Of a DNA stretch of 64,000 bases, positions 54,331 to 64,000 are shown piece after piece (position 1 is the first letter of the stretch; the number at the start of each line of letters is the position of its first letter). The position numbers and the translations under genes were made by a program. This DNA comes from Eutreptiella sp. 'Long Island Sound 2002' (lineage: Eukaryota > Euglenozoa > Euglenophyceae > Eutreptiales > Eutreptiaceae): the NCBI GenBank assembly GCA_964036045.1, contig OZ038394.1, forward strand, positions 1-64,000, written 5' to 3'. The notes beneath the pieces are model-generated. The model did no database searches. It saw nothing but the letters and a program-made list of their open reading frames with translations, and was not told where the DNA came from.

Positions 54331-55040
54331 GAAAGATGTCCTTGCTTTATGCCCTAGATATTTTGATGATGTCCTGCAGGTTTTGTAGTTGAAAACCCAA
54401 ACCAAAGCAGCAAGTAGAGCAATAAGAGGATGTGGATCGAATCAATGATTGGTTTCGGAATCCAGTGTAACACAGAGGGGTTGCAGATAGACAAAGCAGG
54501 TTTATGCACATAGATTCAATCACAAATGGATAATACAAAAGGTTTTATATGAAAATTGGTCTGACTCTTGCCTCAGAGGTTGCAATAGGCACTTCATGTG
54601 CACTCTTTTGGGTGAAATGGTGCTGGTTAGGACTGAGGAGCATGGATGTCAGGACCACACAGAAAATGACTTGGCCAAGCAACTGAATTCAGAAACAGTT
54701 ACAATGTAGGACCAAAATAAGAGGTAGAAACAATTGAGTATAGGGGTCTTGGGGTGGGAGACCACTAGGCTTAACCTCCAAGGCCAACAAGCATGAAATG
54801 CCTGATTTCTTTTGGTATGTCCTCCATGAAGGAAGGTACCTCCGCTCAGTTAAGTGGTAGGGGTGAACTTCATGGGGGGGGCTAGGGTCACAACCCTAGT
54901 TACTTTGAGAAAGTGTACTTTAGGCAACAAAAGAGAGATAAAAACACTTAAGTTTGTCTTAGCATCAACAAAGGGTTTTAAGGGGGGCTTAGCCTGGATC
55001 AAGCCCTCCAGGAAAGATATGGCAGTGACGCTTTCTTACT
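54331..55040 (-). repeat. 5' LTR of A2 (710 bp)
   Basis: The reverse complement of this segment aligns end to end with 21047-21754 and 57627-58337. It begins AGTAAG (complement at 55035-55040) and ends CTTTC (complement at 54331-54335). The next internal bases, CGGTAGCAGAGACAG, should contain the primer site, though they do not start with TGG. The TATA box is at 54543-54549. Confidence 0.82.
54543..54549 (-). promoter_or_regulatory. LTR TATA box (A2)
   Basis: TATAAAA on the minus strand, with CCAAT about 10 bp upstream, at the same LTR position as in A1 and A3. Confidence 0.5.
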
Positions 55041-57545
55041 CTAAGTTAGCGGCGCCACTGATGGAGTCATTGAAGGGCCTTGATGTGACAAAGAAGCAAC
55101 GAAAGGAGAGTAAGGCTTCGCAAAAAAAACCAGTCCACATCAGGCCCAAATGTGACCCCCTAGGAAGCTGCCAAATCCCGTAATGAGATTTTTTGGACTG
55201 AGGAAATGAAGCGATGTTTTGAGGAGCTGAAAATCCGTTTTCGGGATGGGGCAGTTTTACATCAGCCTGACATGAATGCACCCTTTTACTTGCAGTGTGA
55301 CTCGTCGACCTACGCGGTGGGTGGTGTGATCGAGCAAATGGGGTCTGCAGGTAGTCTGCGGCCTGTGGCTTTCTTTTCTAGGAAGCTGCAGGGAAAAGAG
55401 GGGTATGGTCAGCGGGGCTGGTCCATACGGGAAAAGGAGACGTACGCCATTGTGGCTACGTTATACAAGTTTCGCAGTTGGCTGCGTAATTTCCCCATCA
55501 AGTTTCAAGTGCTCACTGATTACGAGTCGCTCCAGCAGTGGCACACTGGACAGTTAGATACAATGGCTGGCTCCATTGGTAGGCGTGGCCGTTGGCATCA
55601 GTTTTTATCCACCTTTGACATAGAAGTCATTTATGTCAAAGGTGAGGATCAGCAGGTGCCTGGTTTTTTGATACGTTGGAGTTACCCTGCGCATCAGGCA
55701 GCACCTGATGTCAGCATACATGGGTGTGAGACTGATGTTTTGGGTTGGGAGCAGAATGAACAGGAGGTGAAGGCCTGGGCTGATTCTGAGTTGCAGTTCT
55801 TTCGGGGGGTTCGACGTTGGGTGCGGTCACTGGGCGGAACGCCCTCCTGTAGGTCCAGGCCTGTTAGACGCCGCCTCCGGGCCTTACAGACTGGTCTGAA
55901 AAATCAGTGCTGGAGTCCCAGCTCGTTAGCTTCTCCTACTGTGCATTCTCCTGATGCCTTGCTGCTTGCTGATTTTCCTGTTTCTTCTTTCAGGAGTGGT
56001 AGAGTGCGTCCTAAGGCTGTCCCGAAGTTGGCAGCTGATGTACAGGTGCTGTTCGATGACTGGACAGACTCCTATTTGGCAGATCCAGATTTGGCAGGTA
56101 AATGCGCTGCACTCAGTTCAGGCATTTCATTCTGGCGGGATTACCTGCCGCAGCATGTGATTTCTGGCGACAAGCTGCGCTGTGCAGGAAAATGTTTAGT
56201 ACCTGCTGCACTCGTGCCACGGGTGATTGCTGCTGTACATAGTTACGTGCATGGGGGCCTAGAAAAGACATATCAGTTGGTGCGACGGCGTTTTTCTGTG
56301 CCCAGTTTGAAGCTTGATGATCTGTATGCCGCCGTTAAGACTCACTGTGATGCCTGTCATGTCTGTCAGCAGTCCAAGCCACGTGTAGGGGTTCACCCGG
56401 ACTCCTTGCACTATTATCCGATCCCGGATGAGCCTTTCAGTAGCTTGGCGCTTGATTTTCTGGATTTGAAGTCTGTTGATGTCAACAGTGTACAGTATGA
56501 CTGTTGTATGGTTGTTGTTGGTCGCCTCACAGGCTATGTGTTGGCGATCCCCCGTGCCAAGGCTGGCCTTGATAGTAGGCAGGCTGCTGAACTTTTCCTT
56601 CGCCATTGCGTGTTTTTTATGGGTTTGCCTCAGGAATTTCTGTGTGATAATGCTTCTATCCTTAATTCTGATTTCCTCACCACGTTGGCGGAGTTGTCGG
56701 GGATAGAAAAATATCACAGTGTTATATACAGGCATAACAGCAATGGTAGGGCGGAGTCAGCGGTACAGGGGGTCATGATGGCGCTTCGTAAGTATTTGTG
56801 TCAGCGTGTGGGCGATTGGTATCATGCATTGCCTTTTGCGGTGTGGGGCCTCAACGATCTGCCGGGGATCGTGGCCCCGTATTCCCCACACCGCCTGGTG
56901 TTTGGGAGGGACCCCCCTGGCTTTGGGGACTGTCCTCCGTATGTGTCGGAGGGGGGCAGCGAGGATGCCCTGGATTTTTTTTCGCGTCTGGCAGATGAGC
57001 GTCAGCACGTGAAAAGCAAGCTGGAGTCCCTGCATGCGGCTGTGGCCAAGCGATTCTCGTCCTCCATTTCTCCGCTGAGCTTTGAAGAGGGTGATAGAGT
57101 TTGGTTGAGGGATCTGCCTAAGGCAGAGCAAAAAAATTTTGATAAGCTGAAGCGGGTTTGCCAGGGTCCCTTTGAGATCCTGAAATGGGAGGGGGGTAAT
57201 CGCTACCTGGTGGACACGCCGCAGGGTCCCCGTGTGTATAGTATTGATCGTTTGAAACCATATCGTCCCGCACTGAGTGGCGCGAAAGTGCCCTTGTATT
57301 ATCACGCTGACATAGTGGCGCCGCCCGATGATGATGGTTGGGTTGTTCAGGAAATCTTAGGCCATGAGCGGCGTCCTGACCCCAAGCGCCGTGGTAAGAA
57401 GCGGCTGTTCTGGCGCGTGCACTGGAAAGGTGCCGACCAGCCATCTTGGGAGCCCGCTTCTCAGTTTGTCCATCATGTGACTGACAAGTGGTTACAGTAC
57501 AATCGTCGTCACAATATTCATGTGGATTGGCCTGATGTATCGTGA
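55041..57545 (+). pseudogene. pol: Element B pol: RT end, RNase H, integrase, chromodomain
   Basis: The frame enters as KLAAPLMESLKG, the RT-RNase H connection motif, then shifts near 55150-55185 into the main frame (EIFWTEEMKRCFEELK onward). RNase H has Asp in LQCDSSTYAVG, Glu in REKETYAI and Asp in LTDYESLQ. Integrase has the H-H-C-C finger (HSYVHGGLEKTY ... CDACHVC), then Asp in LALDFLDL, Asp in FLCDNAS and Glu in GRAESAVQG. A chromodomain (EILGHERRPD ... WRVHWKGADQPSWEP) closes it at TGA. The 5' part is lost and one frameshift is present, so it is inactive, but over 770 codons remain open, suggesting it is not ancient. Confidence 0.9.
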
Positions 57546-57626
57546 TTTCTGTGCTTGTTTTCAGTCCACAGTCCCTTCTCTATTTGTCTGTTTCTTTGTT
57601 TGCGTATTGTTCTTCTCTCTGCCTGC
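55041..57626 (+). mobile_element. Ty3/gypsy element B, 3' portion
   Basis: This is a second, clearly different gypsy element lying between the divergent 5' LTRs of A2 and A3. It carries the end of RT, RNase H, integrase and a chromodomain, then about 80 bp of flank. Its protein is not closely similar to family A. The upstream RT piece is most likely 21755-21949. Confidence 0.75.
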
Positions 57627-58337
57627 AGTAAGAAAAAGTCACTGCCATGTCTTTCCTGGAGGGCTTGATCCAGGCTAAGCCCCCCTTAAAACCCTTTGTT
57701 GATGCTAAGACAAACTTAAGTGTTTTTATCTCTCTTTTGTTGCCTAAAGTACACTTTCTCAAAGTAACTAGGGTTGTGACCCTAGCCCCCCCATGAAGTT
57801 CACCCCTACCACTCAACTGAGCGGAGGTACCTTCCTTCATGGAGGACATACCAAACTAAATCAGGCATTTCATGCTTGTTGGCCTTGGAGGTCAAGCCTA
57901 AGTGGTCTCCCACCCCAAGACCCCTATACTCAATTGTTTCTACCACTTATTGTGGTCCTACTTTGTAACTGTTTCTGAATTCAGTTGCTTGGCCAAGTCA
58001 TTTTCTGTGTGGTCCTGACATCTATGCCCCTCAGTCCTAACCAGCACCATTTCACCCAAAAGAGTGCACATGAAGTGCCTAATGCAACTTCTGAGGCTAG
58101 AGTCTGACCAATTTTCATATAAAACCTTTTGTATTATCCATTTGTGATTGAATCTATGTGCATAAACCTGCTTTGTCTATCTGCAGCCCTTCTGTGTTAC
58201 ACTGGATTCCAAAACCAATCATTGATTCGATCCACATTCAGTCCTTGCTCTGCTTGCTGCTTCGGTTTGGGGTTTTCAACTACAAAACCTGCAGGAATAC
58301 ATCAAAAGACCTAGGGCATAATTCAAGGACATCTTTC
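57627..58337 (+). repeat. 5' LTR of A3 (711 bp)
   Basis: It begins AGTAAGAAA directly after a CCTGC flank and ends GACATCTTTC before CAGTAGCAGAGACAG. It aligns throughout with the A1 and A2 LTRs with scattered substitutions. Confidence 0.85.
58118..58124 (+). promoter_or_regulatory. LTR TATA box (A3)
   Basis: TATAAAA, with CCAAT at about 58108-58112. It is conserved in sequence and position in all three family A LTRs and is the likely start of U3-driven transcription of the whole element. Confidence 0.5.
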
Positions 58338-58419
58338 CAGTAGCAGAGACAGTCCCTTGTGACCTTTTGAACCGACCCTGAGAAGAAGTGCAGAACAAAA
58401 GCTAAACAACAAGTTCATT

Positions 58420-60599
58420 ATGTCCACGCCAAGCGTCAGGACCTGGCCTATCCGAACTGTCCAAGTACAAATGGGCAGCATGGCCCACCCAATGAGTGAG
58501 CCACCTCACCGAGCTCCACATCATCTCAGTGGCGCATCTGGGTCCCAAGGAGATCCAGAACGCAGAAGGGCGGAAGAGAATAAAGGCCTTACCACCGAGG
58601 CCTTAGCAGCACACGGTGGAGACAGCTTCAGTCACCTCCACAGACGTGTGGCTGCTTCAGTATCAAGATCCAATTGTCCAGCTTCATCCTCAACTGCCAT
58701 TGAAGGACCTGAGGAGTATGAGAAGCTGAAGATGAAGATGGATGAGTACATCATGCATGAGGAGTACTATAAATCCATCCGTGGGGAAGATGGAGAGGAG
58801 CCATTGGCTGTACATGGATCCAGACCACGTACAGATCTAGGGTCCTACGCACACTCTGGTCCTCCGTCCACTGCATCCCTGCCAAGACGACTAAGACCTG
58901 AGTATCCAACCCCAAGGGCTCCCGAAGTGGGCCCAACACGAGTCGAAGAACAACAACATCCAAGGCCAACCTACGGTGCCCTGGATCAAACGGCCGAGCT
59001 GCTGGCCAAATTCCTGTCTGGATCAGAAGATCCAGATGTGACGGCCTTATCTGAGGACATTAAGGCTAAACTGGGTATTGCAGAACCCTTACCCAAGCCT
59101 GAGTTGCTCTCTCTCTCTCCAGGGCTGAGTACCGTGGCCGAAGATCTCAAACGATCGAGGGTCTCAACGCTGTTGCCTAAGGTAACCTGCCCCAGCCCCT
59201 TTCACCCCCGTGCCAGGACTGTGCCTATGGCGGATCTACAGGACGTGCCTGTCACAGAGAGTGAGAGAAGAGGGCTGTCAGCCCTGGCCCCTCTTGCCGG
59301 CGTGTCGCCTTTAGGCCTAACTCCGGGGGGTGGGAAGACGGGCAGACCAATCGCCCAGGCGAACATCCAGCTGGAACTGCCGGAGTTCGACCCCAAAAAT
59401 CTGCCTGAATGGGCAGAAGAATTTGCAGAGTTCCTTTTGTTGACTGGCCAATCCCATGTGGATGTGGCCACCAAATGTTCACTGCTCAAACGCTCATGCA
59501 AAAAGAAATTTTTGCAAAAACAGGTCAAACAGATTGTTAAAACCTGTTCTACTTGGGCGGAGGTACTCCTGAGGTTAGAGAAAACATTCCCAGTCTATGA
59601 GACTGACCTCAGGGTACGCACACAGATCGAGGAGCTACCTATGCTCCCGGAGTTTCCATCCGCTGCGCGAATTTCTGAGTATGTGTGCGACTTGGAGTAC
59701 TTATTTTCGAGGATGAACGTGGGCTCCTACGGAGCCACTGAGCCCCACCTGTGGCTCATGAGTAAGATCCCCCAGCGTACGTGGGATGATTGCCGCTCCA
59801 CCTCTGAGAGGAAGAGCAGGACCCACTCGTACGATACACTGGTGGATCTCTTGATTGAGCTGGCTCTTGAGAGAGAGGATGACTCCCACATGGAGAAATT
59901 CCTCAAGAAGCATTTGGGACGAGGTGGTACCCCTACCCCCGAACGTGGCGAAGGGAAGGGGCATAAAAATCCCACTAACACCAACCAGGAAGGTGGTAAA
60001 GGGAGGGGCAACCTACGTGCCATGAACGAGGTTCCAACTGATGCAGGCACCCCCCCCCCTTGTTTTACTGCCGACCTGTCAATGACAAGGGGGGACCTTG
60101 TCATGCCTCTGACTGCAATCTCCGCAGTGGCTGTATGCTGCAGATGAAACGTCAGCAGCATACTAAAGATGGGAAAACTGTGACCCATCAGGACCACTTG
60201 AGGTGTACCATCACCTGTGGTTACTGTGGCAAACGTCGTCACTATGAGGACGGATGCCACATCAAGAAACGGGAGAGTGACAAACTCAAGCGTCAGGAGG
60301 CGGAGCGCCAGAAGACCCAGATGCCCGCCAGAAATCCCCCTAATGGGGATAAAGGTAAAGGAGGTGGCAAGGGGGGTGGCAAAACTGGACCCCCTAACCC
60401 CCAGAGGCGCTCATCAGCGCCTGTTGCTACACCCACTCCTGCTGCAACACCCGCTCCCGCCGCAGGTGTCCCCCAGAAGCGCCCCCAAGGGGATAATGCT
60501 ACCCCTGAGGGGAAAAATTCTAAGAAGAGGCGCTTGGCCTGGATGGCCAAGTCCCTCATGGCTGCAGGGGTGGATGTGAAATTCCCTGATGAGGAATAG
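58420..60599 (+). pseudogene. gag: Family A Gag with CCHC nucleocapsid (A3)
   Basis: ATG at 58420 opens a frame with the same N-terminal, capsid-like and Gly/Lys-rich parts as A2, and reads CAG (Gln) at the site of the A2 private stop. At a C10 run (60050-60059) A3 has a net two-base gain relative to A2, which moves the CCHC knuckle (CGYCGKRRHYEDGC, about 60216-60257) and the FPDEE end into another frame. The ORF therefore terminates early at 60147 unless the run is a sequencing error. The nucleocapsid frame ends in the conserved TAG at 60597-60599. Confidence 0.85.
60597..60599 (+). promoter_or_regulatory. Conserved UAG between gag and pol (readthrough candidate, A3)
   Basis: GAA TAG GGG GGC GGC, identical in frame and context to the A2 site at 52071-52073; protease coding starts immediately after it in the same frame. 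Confidence 0.6.
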
Positions 60600-63500
60600 G
60601 GGGGCGGCTCCGAAGAGGAGGACTTGGTTTTCTGGATCCTCGTGAAAATCGGGGATCAGGTTTTTCGAGCGGTGCTTGATACCGGTGCAACACTTTCCAT
60701 AGTGGCCCGGCGCCTGCTTAAAACTTACAGGAAAACTAAGACCGTGGCCATAAGAGTAGGGGATGGGCGTACCATCCACTCCTGGGGGGGGTCGATGTGA
60801 CCATATGTCTGGGCGACGAAACCGTGACCCAACACTGCAGAGTGTTGGACACTGACGCCTTTGACATCGTCATCGGCACTGACTTTCTAAGAAGAAACCC
60901 CCAGGTGAAAATGCTTTCCCTACAGCGTCCTTACTCTTTGCACTGCGACTTTGGCAGTGGGCTATTCTCCGTTCCTTTGGAGCTGTCAGGACGAAAAGAG
61001 TCTGGGCTGCGCTACGCAGCAAAGACGAACTATCGTACTGAAAATTACCAACTGGCCCGTCACGTTCTCGAAAATGGACTGGCGGCCCTTCAGGTAAACC
61101 TGAATGAGATCCAGGTGGAATTGTTTGCGAGCCAACAACAGCACATCATGCAGTTGTACTGCTCGAAACAAATGAACAATGCTTTCCGTTTCTTCTGGAA
61201 AGCAATGGGCCTAGTGTATGCTAACCCTCCCTTCTCCCTGCTCGCGAAGGTTCTAACCAAGATCGCTTATGAGGGAGGAAGGTTTGTTATGTGCACCCCT
61301 GACTGGGGTTGCTCTGGTGAACATGCTTACTGGCGCTGTATGCTTGACCGAATGACCGTGGGAAGAGTGCAACTCCCCGACGGCCCCATCTATGTGCCTG
61401 AGGACTCAGACACAGCTATGCAGGCCCCTGAGTGGGCCAGTTTCCTGTCCATCATCGATGGATCTCTCAATCCTGTACCCCTGTGTGACCTGGACCAGGT
61501 GCTACTTAAAGAGGTCATGGCCGAAAATCGTGGCCTGACCCTTTATGATCTCAAAAATCGATCTCCTGAGCACCCATCTGCCACACTTACAGGGTGTGAC
61601 TCTCCTGATGACTATCTGGAACCTGCAGCTGTAAAAGAGGATGCTGACGACCAACTGTCTGAGATCGCCAGCAGGCTTCCCTCTGTTGATCCCAGCTGTG
61701 TTGACCTAAAACATAGTGCTTTCCTGGCCCAGCTGTTGCTAGAGGAGGTAGATCTAGAGTCAACCTCTGAACCCGCTTCCTCTGTTGGGAAACCAGTGCT
61801 ACACATGCAGCCTGTGCACACGGGTGAACCCGTGGCCCGGAGTGCTGATGCTCTGGCACGACCTGCTGCTAATAACATGCCATTGTCTGAGCATAACACT
61901 CAAGAACTCCGACGGCTGTTGTACCTGAAGGCCGAAGGTATTGAGCGCCAAGAGCGGCTGCAATACCTCAGACAGACCTGGAAATACTCCATCTGGTCTG
62001 AGGAGGACGATGAGTCCTATACGCTGCCTGATCCTGAGATACCTCTAGTGTATTCTCTACACTATGGGCAGCAATGTCTCCCTGAGTGGGACGATGGTAC
62101 TGTACCTGCCGAAACTGCTCATCGGCATAAAAAGAAAGAACATGGAAAAAGCAACCTCCATGCTGAGGAGGATTTCCTTCAGAAACTCGAGAGTCTTAAC
62201 CTTGACCCCCGCCTGAAGAAACTGCTTATAACCTATGAGGAGGTGTTCGGCGCCTTGCCGCCTCCCCTTTCTTGTAAAAAACTGGTCCAGATGGACCTGA
62301 AATTGAAACCAGAATTTGAAAAGACGCGAGTGAGGCGTCGTCCCTATCCCGCTCCACAGGAACAGGTTGAAGATATCGAGCGCCAGATCCAAGAATGCAT
62401 TGATGCTGGCCTCGTTGAAGAGTATAAACACGGGGACTATCCCCATCACTGCAGTCCCTGTTTCCTTGTTGCTAAACCAGGGTCGACTGCCCTACGTCTT
62501 GTTGTAGACTATGGTGAGGTCAACAAGAAAACCCAGAACCACTCAGGGAGTATTCCTAACATGGAAAACACCCTGGAGCGTATTGCCAAATGCAGGTATA
62601 AGACCAAAATGGACAAACGCTCTGGTTTCTGGCAGGTTGACCTAACCGCCGCAGCTCAGGAGCTGCTTGCCTTTATAACCCCTAAGGGTCGTGTCTTCAA
62701 GTGGAAGGTTATGCCTTTCGGGGTGGCTAATGCCCCAGCGCTCTTCCAGGAGCTTATGAACAAAATTTTGTACATACTGAGGCGCACGCCTCTAGTACAA
62801 GAGTTGATTTCTCGGGGTGCAGAAATGGAGGCTCACATCGACGACGTGAGTATGGGTACTAATACCAAAGAGGACCATGTCCTTCTCCTCCGTGAATTTT
62901 TCACTGTCTGTCAAGAAAACCATCTCCGAATCAAACTCGAAAATGTGAGTTTATGAAAGAGGAGATGGAGTATTTGGGTTTCGACGTGGGGTATGGCTGG
63001 TGGAAACCCGCCTCGTCTAAGATGCAGCCCCTACAGGACATGCAGATTCGCGATGACCCTAAGAAGGGTCTACACGATGTGAGGAGTTTTGTGGGCGCCT
63101 GTAATTTCTATCGGCGTCACATCCACAATTTTACTTACTCCTCTGCACCCCTCACTGACCTGATCAAGAAAACAACTCCCTGGAGGTGGACCTCCAGAGA
63201 GGAAGAGTGTTTCCAGGAGTTGAAGAAGAAGATTGCCTCCTCCAACTGCCTGGGAGTACCCCGCCCTGAGGGCGAGATAGTCCTGATCACTGATGCCAGT
63301 GATGTAGGGGGGGGAGGTACGATCTACCAATGGCAGGAGCTTAACCCCGCTGAACTAACCCAATGCCATTATCGTACTACTGGACTAAACCGTGATGGTT
63401 CGTTGAAACATGACTATCCTACCAGTGAGTGGCGACTGGTGCCACTGGGACACTGGAATTGGAAATGGAACCAAGCGCGTTCCAACTACAGCACCTATGA

Positions 63501-64000
63501 CCAGGAACTCCTGGCCGGTATGTTGGTGCTATCGTCACAATCCCGACTCCTCGGGTCTAACCCTATTGTCTGGCTGTGTGACCAGGAGCCTGTGAAGTAT
63601 TTTCAGAAGGGCCCACCACCAGAAAAAGCGAAGTTAAAACGGTGGTGGACTTACCTGAGCCAGTTCAGGCTGACAGTGCATCATATCCCCGGTATTAAGA
63701 ATGAACTGTCTGACTATATATCGCGCAACAACTTCGATGCGCTTATTGGTGAGAGCTCTGAGGCGCTCGCCAAAGAGGCTTTCCAACGTATGGATGTCCA
63801 GCTTGACCTGTCCATGCGCACTGCTGGAATCCTGGAGGGTTGGAGTCTAACCGACTATCAGTCAGAGTATGAAGCAATTCTCCAAACCCTCAGCACTGGT
63901 CTCGAACCCCGTGTCATTGACGGGCACCAGTGGTATAAAAACAATCAGTACCTCTTCTACGAGGACCGAATTGTGGTGCCTGAGGCACGACTGGATGGGT
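60600..64000 (+). pseudogene. pol: Family A pol: protease, methyltransferase-like domain, RT, RNase H, start of integrase (A3)
   Basis: In order: protease with LDTGAT (about 60680), the methyltransferase-like block with ELFAS (about 61125) and NPPF (about 61222), RT with the HIDD box at 62834-62845, RNase H (LITDASD near 63285, YDQELLAG near 63498), and the linker into integrase at the window edge (EDRIVVPEARLDG). Two one-base losses relative to A2 break it: a T before the G8 run at about 60783 and an A in the run at 62940-62943. The integrase core lies outside the window. Otherwise it is strongly conserved with A2, and the protease, methyltransferase-like and RT motifs are all present. Confidence 0.9.

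Larger units (their letters stand above)
50862..55040 (-). mobile_element. Ty3/gypsy family A, copy A2, 5' half
   Basis: On the minus strand, from 55040 downward: a 710-bp 5' LTR, an 80-bp leader, gag, a conserved UAG, then the protease and methyltransferase-like part of pol, broken at the LINE target site. All coding blocks are in one frame. It continues at 27010. Confidence 0.9.
57627..64000 (+). mobile_element. Ty3/gypsy family A, copy A3 (runs off the window)
   Basis: The copy runs 5' LTR, leader, gag, UAG, then pol through RNase H to the start of integrase, truncated only by the window edge. It is the best reference for the family, because it is uninterrupted at the LINE site (near 61800) and has sense codons where A2 has its private stops. 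It has three private indels of its own. Confidence 0.92.

Noticed and set aside
36739-60599. Altered nuclear genetic code with TGA or TAG read as an amino acid
   Set aside because: TGA, TAG and TAA also end ORFs at natural domain ends here (18337 TAA, 43436 TAA, 46794 TGA, 57543 TGA); local readthrough or mutation is simpler.

Overview
This is eukaryotic subtelomeric or interstitial-telomeric DNA. It is made almost entirely of telomere repeats and nested retrotransposons, and I see no convincing host protein-coding gene. The host uses the TTAGGG telomere hexamer. The chromodomain Ty3/gypsy elements and the very GC-rich multi-ORF LINE suggest a protist or alga, but the sequence alone does not fix the lineage.

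Layout. 1-276 is a short unique flank. 277-7939 is a G-rich-strand (TTAGGG)n array, 7940-8064 a degenerate G-rich junction, and 8065-18204 a C-rich-strand (CCCTAA)n array. The two arrays therefore meet head to head, as in a telomere-telomere fusion (or an assembly join of two chromosome ends). The right array abuts, with microhomology, a Ty3/gypsy copy (A1, + strand) broken inside its chromodomain; its long 3' UTR and 3' LTR run to 21754.

The rest is a nest. The oldest layer is a second Ty3/gypsy element (B, + strand), left as an RT fragment at 21755-21949 and an RNase H-integrase-chromodomain block at 55041-57545. Inside B sits a family A gypsy on the minus strand (A2), whose 3' end lies at 21950-27010 and whose 5' end lies at 50862-55040. 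A2 is itself split by a 23.85-kb GC-rich insertion (27011-50861) flanked by a 17-bp target-site duplication. The insertion reads as one giant non-LTR retrotransposon: telomeric hexamers at the 5' junction, a 2-kb leader, about 18 copies of a 212/213-bp monomer, ORF1 (CCCH finger, possible USP-like fold, C2H2 finger), ORF2 (AP-type endonuclease, RT, RNase H, zinc fingers), two further ORFs, a 4-kb 3' UTR with 1.04-kb direct repeats and a GNRA hairpin, and a (CAAACCT)3 tail. A third family A copy (A3, + strand) starts at 57627 and runs off the window.

Family A is unusual in three ways seen in both A2 and A3. Gag and Pol lie in one frame separated by a single conserved UAG. An N6-adenine-methyltransferase-like domain sits between protease and RT. 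The RT catalytic box reads HIDD rather than YxDD. Comparing the copies shows which stops and frameshifts are private decay and which are shared design.

The best candidates for something undescribed are the giant LINE with its telomere-repeat 5' junction and extra ORFs, and the recurring GGTT-primed telomere-repeat starts at three independent breakpoints.
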